Positions 1 through 6,357 of a stretch of 6,845 nucleotides of DNA are shown piece by piece. Below the pieces are notes generated by a model. The model was not told the origin of the DNA, made no database searches, and worked only from the letters and a program-made list of their open reading frames with translations. The translations under genes and the position numbers were made by a program. Origin of the DNA: Flavobacteriia bacterium (GTDB taxonomy: Bacteria > Bacteroidota > Bacteroidia > Flavobacteriales > Flavobacteriaceae); assembly GCA_003973375.1 (NCBI GenBank), contig QNYL01000279.1, forward strand, positions 1 through 6,845. The letters run 5' to 3'. Position 1 is the stretch's first letter, and each line of letters starts with the position of its first letter.

Positions 1-1
1 T

Positions 2-502
2 AAAATTGACACTAATTTAGATACTATACCCTTTTATAAAGAAGTTGAAAAAAGAGTTAAGGCAATAAACAAAGTAAAACTCGGTAATTTGGCTCCAGAA
101 ATTGTAACAACCTCTACATTAGACAATAAGAAATTTGATTTAAAATCTTATAGAGGTAAATATGTATTGATTGATTTTTGGGGTATTTGGTGTGGTCCAT
201 GTGTTGCAGAAATGCCACATGTCAAATCTTTTTTGGAAAAACATAAAGATAAAATGGAAGTTCTTGGTGTAAATTCAGGAGATTCTAGAGAAAGTGTCAT
301 TGCTTTCTTAAAGAAAAAAGGTTACCATTGGCAGCAAGTATTGAATGTTAAAGGCACAAATGATGATAATTTTGTTTTAAAATTCAATGTTTCTGGTTTC
401 CCAACTAAATTTATTATAGACCCTAACGGAAAAATTATAAAAAAGTATACAGGTAAAGGAGAAGACGCATTTGCTTATTTAGAAGAATTGATGAAGGAAT
501 AA
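2..502 (+). CDS. TlpA/ResA-type thioredoxin family protein, 5'-partial
   Basis: This is the C-terminal part of a thiol-disulfide oxidoreductase, probably acting in the periplasm on disulfides of exported proteins. The frame is open from base 2 with no stop, so the gene begins upstream; the TTG at 89 is internal and not the start. 166 residues are visible. Residues 1-29 look like the tail of an N-terminal domain ending in a GNLAPEI segment, the usual lead-in to a TlpA/AhpC-TSA thioredoxin fold. The redox motif W-C-G-P-C has its cysteines at visible residues 64 and 67 (codons 191-193 and 200-202). The cis-proline motif GFPTKF (Pro at visible residue 134) and the following IIDPNGK strand complete the fold, so the domain looks intact and active. 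The signal peptide or lipobox cannot be seen. The gene ends in TAA with a transposase remnant directly downstream and no clear terminator. The family is confident; the physiological partner is unknown. Confidence 0.93.
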   Translation, partial: KIDTNLDTIPFYKEVEKRVKAINKVKLGNLAPEIVTTSTLDNKKFDLKSYRGKYVLIDFWGIWCGPCVAEMPHVKSFLEKHKDKMEVLGVNSGDSRESVIAFLKKKGYHWQQVLNVKGTNDDNFVLKFNVSGFPTKFIIDPNGKIIKKYTGKGEDAFAYLEELMKE

Positions 503-672
503 ATCAATCTTAAGTAAATACTCATCATCTCTGAATCAGATAATTTACTCGGCCTGTTACGCCTTTTAACTGATGAATCCTTAATCTTTGGACGATTTTC
601 GATCATTTTAGCAAATTCTATGTAAAAATTGTCCATTTCTACATAAAATTCCGTAACTTTATCCTTAAGCAT
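503..672 (-). pseudogene. IS982-family transposase, N-terminal remnant
   Basis: Reading leftwards from an ATG at 672, the frame begins MLKDKVTEFYVEMDNFYIEF and continues through a basic stretch (KRRNRPSKLSDSEMMSI). This resembles the N-terminus of IS982-family transposases, in which a short helical start is followed by a Lys/Arg-rich segment and an LSDSE motif. Only about 55 residues keep that resemblance, out of roughly 300 in a full transposase. The catalytic DDE region is absent, and the frame then runs into the 3' end of the thioredoxin gene until a chance stop at 475-477. The true break is therefore somewhere about 503-520. It cannot be functional. It marks an old IS insertion whose distal part was deleted up to the thioredoxin stop codon. 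The family call rests on recalled motif similarity, not on a search. Confidence 0.7.
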
Positions 673-674
673 AA

Positions 675-733
675 GAGTGTTTTTATTACTGTAATAAACT
701 CAATATCAGTATAAAATATAAATAAAAACACTC
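675..733. repeat. 13-bp perfect inverted repeat beside the IS remnant
   Basis: GAGTGTTTTTATT at 675-687 is the exact reverse complement of AATAAAAACACTC at 721-733. A further pair, TACTG (687-691) and CAGTA (707-711), lies inside the 33-nt spacer, so a bulged hairpin is possible. It starts 3 bp outside the ATG of the transposase remnant. It may therefore be the terminal or subterminal region of the IS, or an element controlling the transposase start. The G/C pairs are at the outer end and the A/T pairs at the inner end, opposite to a normal intrinsic terminator, so I do not call it one. Confidence 0.55.
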
Positions 734-762
734 CTTTTTATATCCATTATTCACGTTATATT

Positions 763-961
763 AATATTTATGCCTTTTTGGAAGACCCGGAGAAGAGCTG
801 GATGGCAATCATCCAAAAAGAAAAATTAAAGTATTAAAGTACCTTTTCCCCGACATGATAGGAGCTTACTTTTGAAAGTGAAAAATATTAAAATTGAAAA
901 TCAGGAGGTTAAGAAAAATAATTATAAATTATCCGGTTTACCGGACAACAACAATTTTTAA
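763..961 (+). pseudogene. Possible relic of a second thioredoxin-like gene
   Basis: No intact gene is present here, but two short open stretches look protein-like. The frame through 775-837 reads FLEDPEKSWMAIIQKEKLKY and then stops. The stretch resembles the helix after the active site in TlpA-type proteins, and it lines up loosely with the intact neighbour's segment SGDSRESVIAFLKKKGYHW. In a different frame, 923-958 reads YKLSGLPDNNNF, which resembles the cis-proline strand (Y-x-V-S-G-x-P) of the same fold. The spacing between the two is about right for one domain. A frameshift, the missing CxxC half and the IS remnant just upstream fit a tandem paralogue broken by the insertion. Both matches are short and read by eye, so this is tentative; the stretch could also be plain noncoding DNA. 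Confidence 0.35.
932..945. promoter_or_regulatory. CCGG-type palindrome upstream of the amidohydrolase operon
   Basis: TCCGGT-TT-ACCGGA forms two perfect 6-bp arms around a 2-bp centre. It is the only G/C-rich spot in an otherwise very A/T-rich leader, about 135 bp before the ATG at 1080. It may be a regulator binding site or a weak hairpin. It also falls inside the possible thioredoxin relic, so chance is a real alternative. Confidence 0.3.
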
Positions 962-982
962 TAAAAAATAGTTTTTTATAAA

Positions 983-996
983 TTAACAATTGTTAA
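983..996. promoter_or_regulatory. 14-bp perfect palindrome, candidate operator/promoter
   Basis: TTAACAATTGTTAA is a perfect 14-bp palindrome 84 bp before the first amidohydrolase ATG. Its internal TTG (990-992) is followed after 21 bp by TAAATTTT (1014-1021), which loosely fits the Bacteroidota housekeeping promoter pattern (TTG about 20 bp before TAnnTTTG) but lacks the final G. If that promoter is real, a dimeric regulator on the palindrome would cover its -33 element. A/T-rich palindromes arise easily by chance here, so confidence is low. Confidence 0.3.
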
Positions 997-1079
997 GTGT
1001 GTTTCTTGTTTAATAAATTTTTTGTAAAAATTTATATAGATCTTTTAAAACTGATTAATTCAGAAATAAAATTAAAATT

Positions 1080-3065
1080 ATGAAAATTAGATTATTGATC
1101 CTGTCAGTGTTTATTTTAACATTGTTTGCCTGCAATAATGCAGAAAAGAATTCCAATCAACAAATAAATAAAAACCAAAGCCTTTATTACGGTGGTGATA
1201 TCATAACCATGGAAGGCGATGCTCCACAATATGTGGAAGCAGTTGTTCGCGATAAAGACAAAATTGTTTTTGTGGGTTCAAAAGCAGAGGCTGAAAAAAA
1301 ATATGGCAATGCAGAGAGATACGACTTAAAAGGAGAGACCATGATGCCCGGGTTTATTGAGCCGCACTTACACCCACTCATTGCAGCAGTAATTTTATCA
1401 GGTGATATTATTGCTCCTCACAACTGGAATGTACCTGGCGGGATAAAAAAAGGTGTGGGTAGTCACGATGAATTTATAAAGCGTTTAAAAGAATCGGTTG
1501 CTAAAAACGGCAAAGAAGGAGAAATCCTGTTTGTATGGGGTTATCATCAATTATGGCACGGAGATTTAAACCGGAAAATACTTAACCAGATTGCGCCTAA
1601 TATTCCTTTGGTTGTATTACATCGTTCATTCCATGAAGCATTTTTTAACGATAAAGCCATCAATATAGTGGGATTAAAAGAAGAGGAATTTAAAGGCAAT
1701 CCACAAGCAGATTGGAATAAAGGACATTTTTTCGAAGGTGGCTGGATGGCTATGGCACCTAAATTAAGTAAGTATATGTTAGCCCCGAAGAAATATGCAA
1801 AAGGTTTGGAAGATATGACCTTGCTTATGGAGAAGAACGGAATTACAACCATTGACGAGCCCGGTTTCCCCAACGTAAATTTCGATATGGAATATAATCT
1901 GTTAAAAGCAGAAATGGATAAAAATCCACCTTACGAAGTGTATAATATTTTAAGTGGTACACAACTTACTAATATGAAAGGCAGTATTGAAAAAGCGGCT
2001 GAATTTATGGAAACTACCCCTGCTAAATACGACACTAAGAATATCAAGATCTTGCCAAAACAAGTAAAATTATTTGCCGATGGAGCGATCTATTCCTTGG
2101 CGATGCAAATGAAAGATGGATATTCGGATGGTTTTAAAGGACAATGGATGACACCACTTGCCTTATTCAAAAAGCAAATGAATTATTTTTGGGATAGAGG
2201 ATACAAAATTCACATTCACGCCAATGGTGATTTAGGCATTCAAAGATGCATAGATATTACCCGTTCAATGATGAAGCGAAACCCAAGAAAAGACCATCAA
2301 TTAACCTTGCATCATTTAGGATATTTTACTGCCGAGCAAGCCGATGAAATGAAAGAATTGGGTATTGAAGCCTCGGTAAATCCGTATTATTTGTGGGCTT
2401 TATCAGATAAATACGCTAAATATGGCTTAGGCCCCAAAAGAGCTCATAACTTAGTGCCGATAAAATTACTCCAAGACAGAGGTATTCCGTTTTCATTCCA
2501 TTCTGATTTTGCCATGGCACCGGCAGAACCACTTACCCTGGCCTGGACTGCTGTAAACAGAGTAACCAGTGAAGGAACAAGGGTTTCGCAAGACCAAAGA
2601 ATAGATGTGTTTACTGCTATGAAAGCAATTACAATTATGGCTGCCAGAACACTTCAACTGGGAGATAAAATTGGCTCCATAAAAGTTGGAAAAGATGCCA
2701 ATTTTACTCTGCTTAAAGAAAACCCTTTTAAAGTTAATCCAATGCAAATCAAAGACATTTTTGTGGTGGGTTCCATTTATCATGGCAAGGTTCATTTGAA
2801 CAAAAAAGAAAAGCAATTAGCAGGGGGCTGGAGTGAAACCCAGGTAACTCCCGAAGTAGAAAAAGCGCTGGATTTTGTTTTAAAAAAAATGAATACTTCC
2901 GCAAAACTCGATAAAATAGTAAAAGTTAAAACCCAGGTAGTTGCTGGAGTTAATTACGATATTGATTTTAAGCTCAATAACGGAGAGGTGTGGAACACCG
3001 TTGTGTACCGTGATCTAAAAGGAAACTATAAAATGACCAAAGTGGCAACCTTAAAAAAACAATAG
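1080..3065 (+). CDS. YtcJ-type amidohydrolase lipoprotein with C-terminal cystatin domain
   Basis: This 661-residue protein is predicted to be an envelope lipoprotein. A short basic start and hydrophobic stretch end in the lipobox LFAC, with Cys18 as the lipidated residue. Residues 35-95 form the N-terminal beta domain of the amidohydrolase superfamily. The metal-dependent barrel follows: H96 and H98 in GFIEPHLHP, K330 in the VKLFADG segment, H380 in HIHANGD, H412 in the LHHLG segment and D476 in FHSDF, so the expected metal and catalytic positions are all present. The amidohydrolase_3/YtcJ group includes N-substituted formamide deformylase, but the substrate cannot be read from sequence. The enzyme fold closes near residue 575. 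Residues 582-661 are extra and look like a cystatin. ATG 1080 is chosen because it gives the signal peptide. The gene lies 18 bp before a paralogue and is probably the first of the operon. Confidence 0.9.
   Translation: MKIRLLILSVFILTLFACNNAEKNSNQQINKNQSLYYGGDIITMEGDAPQYVEAVVRDKDKIVFVGSKAEAEKKYGNAERYDLKGETMMPGFIEPHLHPLIAAVILSGDIIAPHNWNVPGGIKKGVGSHDEFIKRLKESVAKNGKEGEILFVWGYHQLWHGDLNRKILNQIAPNIPLVVLHRSFHEAFFNDKAINIVGLKEEEFKGNPQADWNKGHFFEGGWMAMAPKLSKYMLAPKKYAKGLEDMTLLMEKNGITTIDEPGFPNVNFDMEYNLLKAEMDKNPPYEVYNILSGTQLTNMKGSIEKAAEFMETTPAKYDTKNIKILPKQVKLFADGAIYSLAMQMKDGYSDGFKGQWMTPLALFKKQMNYFWDRGYKIHIHANGDLGIQRCIDITRSMMKRNPRKDHQLTLHHLGYFTAEQADEMKELGIEASVNPYYLWALSDKYAKYGLGPKRAHNLVPIKLLQDRGIPFSFHSDFAMAPAEPLTLAWTAVNRVTSEGTRVSQDQRIDVFTAMKAITIMAARTLQLGDKIGSIKVGKDANFTLLKENPFKVNPMQIKDIFVVGSIYHGKVHLNKKEKQLAGGWSETQVTPEVEKALDFVLKKMNTSAKLDKIVKVKTQVVAGVNYDIDFKLNNGEVWNTVVYRDLKGNYKMTKVATLKKQ
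2823..3062 (+). other. Cystatin-like domain (C-terminal 80 residues of the amidohydrolase)
   Basis: Cystatins are tight inhibitors of papain-type cysteine proteases that wedge an N-terminal Gly and a QxVxG loop into the active site. This segment opens with GGWSETQV (Gly582-Gly583). A helix containing EKALDFVLKKMN follows and resembles the helix before the inhibitory loop in plant cystatins. Then comes KTQVVAGVNYDIDF, with QVVAG at 619-623, and a further strand pair around GEVW (Trp638) and VVYRDL. The third contact, a Pro-Trp hairpin in classical cystatins, is replaced by a GNYKM-type turn, as expected for a diverged member. The segment is short of a typical free cystatin (about 95-110 residues) by a few turns. 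The domain call is strong from the motif set; inhibitory activity is inferred, and it could instead be a structural module. Confidence 0.8.
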
Positions 3066-3083
3066 AAACTAAAAAAAATAAAA

Positions 3084-4805
3084 ATGTTCAAAAAGATTTC
3101 AGTATTCCTGATGTTTGCAGCGCTCTTTGTGAGCTGCAATAACGAAAAAAAGACGGAAAAATCCGGAGTGGATAAAAAAGCTTCCGAACAAACCCTTTAT
3201 TTTGGGGGCGACATCATTACGATGGACGGCGACAAGCCGCAATATGCCGAGGCGGTTGTTCGTGACAACGACAAGATCGTGTTTGTAGGCAGCAAAGATA
3301 AGGCGCTTAAAAAATATGCCGATGCAGAAAAATACGATTTAAAAGGAAAAACCATGTTACCCGGATTTATCGATCCGCACGGGCATTTTATGTCGGCTGT
3401 TCTGATGGTAACCCAGGTAAATGTAGCTTCGCCTCCAATGGGAACTGTAACAGATATCCCTTCGATGATAAAAAAGCTACAGGATTTTAAAGAAAAACAG
3501 GGTATTAAGGACGGTGAATGGATCGTTGGCTGGGGCTATGATCAGGATCTTTTAAAAGAAAAGCGGCATATTACCAAATTAGATCTGGATAAAGCATTCC
3601 CAAATAACAAAGTGTTGATCATTCATATTTCTATGCACGGTGGTGTTTTAAACTCCAAGGCATTAGAGTGGGCAGGATTAGATGAGAATTCAAAAACTCC
3701 GGAAGGAGGTGTTATTGCACGTTTACCCGGCACCAATGAGCCGGCAGGTTTATTGATGGAAATGGCGTATATGCCTGTATTTGATAAACTTCCTCAACCT
3801 TCAGAAGACGAAATGATGAATTTGATGAAGGCTGCTCAAATGCTTTATACCAGTAATGGTTATACGCAAGCTGTTGAGGGATATACCCATATCAAAGATA
3901 TGAATACCTTAAAAAGAGCAGCAAAAGAAGGTCGTTTCTTTATTGATATAGCTTCCTTACCTGGTTTTACCGAAATGGATAAATGGTTAAATAATCCGGA
4001 GTATCCTTTCGGTAAATACGATAATCATTTAAAGTTTCAAGGCGGTAAGTTTACTCTGGATGGTTCTCCTCAAGGATTAACTGCTTATATGGCTGAACCT
4101 TATAAAGTGCCAGGACCTAATGGAGAGAAAAACTTGGTGGGCAATACGTCTATTCCTAGAGAACCGTTGGCCAAACTTGCAAAAACAATGGTAGATAACA
4201 ACATTCAGATTATATTTCATGCCAATGGTGACGGAGCTATTGAAGATGCGATCTACGCTATTGAAAAGGCAGGCGTTAAAGCTGGCGATAATAAGCGTCC
4301 GGTCATTATTCACTCACAATTTCAAAAGCCGGAACATTTAAAAAAATATGTCGAACTGGGTATTACACCTTCGTATTTTACCAATCATGTATTTTACTGG
4401 GGAGATGTGCATATTAGAAATGTTGGAGAAAAGAAAGCCTCGTTTATCAGTCCGATCAAAGCGGCAAACGACCTGGGTATCATTACCTCCAATCATACCG
4501 ATTTTAACGTTACGCTTTTAGATCCTTTCTTTGTGATGTGGACCTCTATGAAAAGAGAAACCCGTAGCGGAAAGATCCTTGGCCCTGACCAAAGAATTGA
4601 TGCCTATACAGCTTTGCAACAGATCACTACCGGACCGGCATTCCAGTTCTTTGAAGAAAACAGAAAAGGTAAAATTAAAACCGGGCTGTTAGCAGATTTT
4701 GTTATTCTGGATAAGAATCCTTTAAAGTTAGAAAATGTGGATGCAATGAAGGATATTAAGGTTGTGGAAACCATTAAAGAAGGAAAAACCGTTTATAAAA
4801 AATAA
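3084..4805 (+). CDS. YtcJ-type amidohydrolase lipoprotein, no cystatin domain
   Basis: This 573-residue protein has a signal peptide ending in VSC, with Cys18 as the predicted lipidation site followed by NNEKK, so it is probably anchored in the envelope like its neighbour. The N-terminal beta domain covers about 38-98. The barrel carries H99 and H101 in GFIDPHGH, the WGYDQ segment near 150-154 that is typical of YtcJ proteins, K322 in GGKFTLDG, H379 in FHANGD, H410 in VIIHSQ and D473 in HTDF. All expected metal and catalytic positions are present. The C-terminus is the ordinary one, with GLLADFVILDKNPL and a final strand ending KTVYKK, so length is normal for the family. It starts 18 bp after the upstream gene, which implies co-transcription. 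The barrel differs greatly from that of the neighbour, so a different amide-type substrate is likely; none can be named. Confidence 0.9.
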   Translation: MFKKISVFLMFAALFVSCNNEKKTEKSGVDKKASEQTLYFGGDIITMDGDKPQYAEAVVRDNDKIVFVGSKDKALKKYADAEKYDLKGKTMLPGFIDPHGHFMSAVLMVTQVNVASPPMGTVTDIPSMIKKLQDFKEKQGIKDGEWIVGWGYDQDLLKEKRHITKLDLDKAFPNNKVLIIHISMHGGVLNSKALEWAGLDENSKTPEGGVIARLPGTNEPAGLLMEMAYMPVFDKLPQPSEDEMMNLMKAAQMLYTSNGYTQAVEGYTHIKDMNTLKRAAKEGRFFIDIASLPGFTEMDKWLNNPEYPFGKYDNHLKFQGGKFTLDGSPQGLTAYMAEPYKVPGPNGEKNLVGNTSIPREPLAKLAKTMVDNNIQIIFHANGDGAIEDAIYAIEKAGVKAGDNKRPVIIHSQFQKPEHLKKYVELGITPSYFTNHVFYWGDVHIRNVGEKKASFISPIKAANDLGIITSNHTDFNVTLLDPFFVMWTSMKRETRSGKILGPDQRIDAYTALQQITTGPAFQFFEENRKGKIKTGLLADFVILDKNPLKLENVDAMKDIKVVETIKEGKTVYKK

Positions 4806-4873
4806 ATCAAAGTATTATTCACCGGGTGGTTTTATCTGTAGTTACCACACATTTGAGAAAAACCGAACTAAAA

Positions 4874-5431
4874 TTGAAAAAGAACTACATTTTTAAATCT
4901 GAAAGACTTGGATTTCGCAATTGGACTGAAAACGATTTGACCGAATTTGCGAAACTAAATGCGGATTTGGAAGTGATGGAACATTTTCCCAAACCATTGA
5001 CAGAAAAAGAGTCTGCAGAACTGATTGAGCGTTTTAAAAAACACTTTGAAAAAAACGGACATACTTACTTCGCCACAGAAACTTTGGAAAATGAAGAATT
5101 AATCGGATTTGTTGGTTTGGCTTTTCAAGAATATAAGACTGAATTTACACCTGCGGTTGACATTGGTTGGAGACTGAAAAAGAATACTTGGGGAAATGGA
5201 TACGCAACTGAGGGTGCAAAAAAGTGTCTTGAGTTTGCTTTTAACGAGTTGAATTTAGAAAAAGTCATCGCCACTTGTACAGTGAAAAATTCTAAATCGG
5301 AAAACGTGATGAAAAAAATAGGTATGAAAAAAATTGGAGAATTTAAGCATCCAGAATTGAAAGAATATCCCGAATACGAAAAATGTATTTGTTACGGAAT
5401 AAATAAAAACCTGTGGCAACAAAAAATATAG
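4874..5431 (+). CDS. GNAT-family acetyltransferase (RimJ/RimL-like)
   Basis: This is a predicted cytoplasmic acetyl-CoA-dependent N-acetyltransferase of about 185 residues, the usual size for the RimJ/RimL-like group. The protein opens with NYIFKSERLGFRNW, the common first strand (ERL-x-x-R-x-W). The acetyl-CoA-binding motif lies at WGNGYATEGAKK (about residues 106-117), and the motif B region NSKSENVMKKIGM is at about 139-151. No ATG precedes the conserved start. I chose TTG at 4874 because it sits directly before KKNYIF, matching where homologues usually begin. A GTG at 4826 in the same frame would add 16 residues that look like noncoding DNA. Substrate is unknown; members acetylate ribosomal proteins, antibiotics or small amines. 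A compound terminator follows at 5452-5498. It lies 68 bp after the amidohydrolase pair and may or may not share its transcript. Confidence 0.88.
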   Translation: MKKNYIFKSERLGFRNWTENDLTEFAKLNADLEVMEHFPKPLTEKESAELIERFKKHFEKNGHTYFATETLENEELIGFVGLAFQEYKTEFTPAVDIGWRLKKNTWGNGYATEGAKKCLEFAFNELNLEKVIATCTVKNSKSENVMKKIGMKKIGEFKHPELKEYPEYEKCICYGINKNLWQQKI

Positions 5432-5451
5432 TACATACCGCAATTAGTTGT

Positions 5452-5498
5452 AAACCTGCCTGCAAAGGCAGGCTCGCCTTGCTGCGAAGCAGGTTTTT
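5452..5498 (+). terminator. Compound hairpin terminator/repeat after the GNAT gene
   Basis: The stretch contains two GC-rich hairpins. CCTGCC (5455-5460) pairs with GGCAGG (5467-5472). CTTGCT (5478-5483) pairs with AGCAGG (5488-5493) through a GCGA tetraloop and one G-T pair, and is followed directly by five T. That is a good intrinsic terminator for the plus strand. An alternative outer stem, AAACCTGC (5452-5459) with GCAGGTTT (5489-5496), would enclose both and compete with them. On the minus strand the first hairpin is followed only by TTTACAA, so it could weakly stop transcription from the convergent gene at 5691-6272. The nested symmetry resembles dispersed palindromic repeats. Confidence 0.75.
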
Positions 5499-5602
5499 AG
5501 AGTAGGAAGAAGTTGGGCAAATAATTGTCTTTATTTTATATTTCAAAAGAGTATTGCAACGGTCTTAAACAGTTTATTAGCGAAATCAGAATAGTCAGAC
5601 CA

Positions 5603-5656
5603 AATGATTAAATCATTAACGCATTTTTTTTAAAAATCGAATAGCAAATAGCGATT
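5603..5656. terminator. Weak A/T-rich hairpins between convergent genes
   Basis: Two symmetries lie between the GNAT gene and the minus-strand gene. AATGATT-A-AATCATT (5603-5617) is a near-perfect palindrome followed by eight T on the plus strand (5624-5631). AATCG (5635-5639) pairs with CGATT (5652-5656); read on the minus strand this stem is followed by a T run and could end the transcript of the 5691-6272 gene. Stems are short and A/T-rich. The rest of 5499-5690 shows nothing I can support. Confidence 0.3.
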
Positions 5657-5690
5657 AAGAATTAGAGTCCTTGATACTTTGAGATCGAAT

Positions 5691-6272
5691 TTATTTTTTC
5701 AAATTAGGATCTTCATCAATTAAAGTATGAATATTACGATCGATCAGTTTCTGTACTTTTATTGATGTATCATCCTCCTTGCTGATCAGATCATAACGAA
5801 TGGCCCCGCATAACCTGGCCAGTTCAGCAGAAATAGCATCCGATTCCAGCGCATTGATCTTAGAGTCTAATGTAGTCTCCTTAAAAACTTTTGTAAAATC
5901 AGAATAGGCTTCCAGAACATCCAGATTTGCAACAACGGAGATCTTATGGGTTAAAAATTCCAGAGTGATTAGATCCTTATCGGTGATCTCACTCTTTTCT
6001 AAAATACTTTCTATAAATTCGATAAGATCAAAATAGAGATTTGATTTCAAATCAAAGACTTTTACCCGCTGTTCCTTCTCAATTTCAACTTCACTTTGTT
6101 TATTTAAAAGTGCTGCTGTAATAGCAATGGTTACAATTGTGCCTAAAACTACCAGTACGATTTCCTGTGCAAACGGAATATCCTGCGTACTTGCATAAGC
6201 AAATCTCAGATAAATATATCCAATAATAAAAGTTGCCAGGGAAATAAGTAAATATTTAGTGCTGTTCTTCAT
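5691..6272 (-). CDS. Two-helix membrane protein of unknown function
   Basis: I do not recognise a named family. The 193-residue protein begins at ATG 6272 and has two hydrophobic helices, at about 6-27 (KYLLISLATFIIGYIYLRF region) and 36-57 (the VLVVLGTIVTIAITAALL region). A soluble, charged, mostly helical tail of about 135 residues follows. Just after the second helix come the segments SEVEIEKEQRVKVFDLK and LYFDLIEFIE, which look amphipathic and could form a helical bundle or short coiled coil. The hydrophobic hairpin with a long tail suggests an inner-membrane anchor with a cytoplasmic domain; the orientation is not certain. A single Cys (155) and no obvious catalytic motif are visible. 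It is transcribed away from the reductase gene and towards the GNAT gene. The shared intergenic region at 6273-6433 holds both promoters. Confidence 0.75.
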   Translation of the reverse strand: MKNSTKYLLISLATFIIGYIYLRFAYASTQDIPFAQEIVLVVLGTIVTIAITAALLNKQSEVEIEKEQRVKVFDLKSNLYFDLIEFIESILEKSEITDKDLITLEFLTHKISVVANLDVLEAYSDFTKVFKETTLDSKINALESDAISAELARLCGAIRYDLISKEDDTSIKVQKLIDRNIHTLIDEDPNLKK

Positions 6273-6357
6273 TTTTGAATGGAATTTTAAAGTCTAAAGA
6301 TACTTTTTTATCTATAAAAATAACCTAATCTTCCTGTTGAAATTAAAAATTGGCTAA

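Noticed and set aside
89..91. TTG as the start codon of the thioredoxin protein
   Set aside because: The frame is open to the left edge and the 29 upstream residues look like real protein leading into the thioredoxin domain, so the gene starts outside the window.
475..672. A functional small protein from the IS remnant frame
   Set aside because: The last part is antisense to the thioredoxin gene, the catalytic region of the transposase is missing, and the stop is a chance one.
903..909. AGGAGGT, a perfect Shine-Dalgarno-like sequence
   Set aside because: No start codon follows at a usable distance, and genes of this type of organism generally do not rely on such sites.
1187..2816. Three minus-strand open frames inside the first amidohydrolase (1187-1381, 1547-1873, 2493-2816)
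   Set aside because: They are antisense to a coding frame with complete family motifs and show no protein-like features of their own.
4077..4313. Minus-strand open frame inside the second amidohydrolase
   Set aside because: It is a shadow of the plus-strand gene, which covers this region with its conserved lysine and histidine motifs.
4817..4849. A terminator between the second amidohydrolase and the GNAT gene
   Set aside because: The CACC/GGTG and GTGGT/ACCAC symmetries are short, compete with each other and are not followed by a T run.
5255..5443. Minus-strand open frame opposite the end of the GNAT gene
   Set aside because: It is Phe/Tyr-rich as expected from antisense of a Lys/Glu-rich gene, with no recognisable domain.
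5343..5546. Minus-strand open frame of 67 codons across the end of the GNAT gene and the hairpin repeat
   Set aside because: It overlaps a well-supported gene antisense, and its middle part is simply a translation of the palindromic terminator/repeat.
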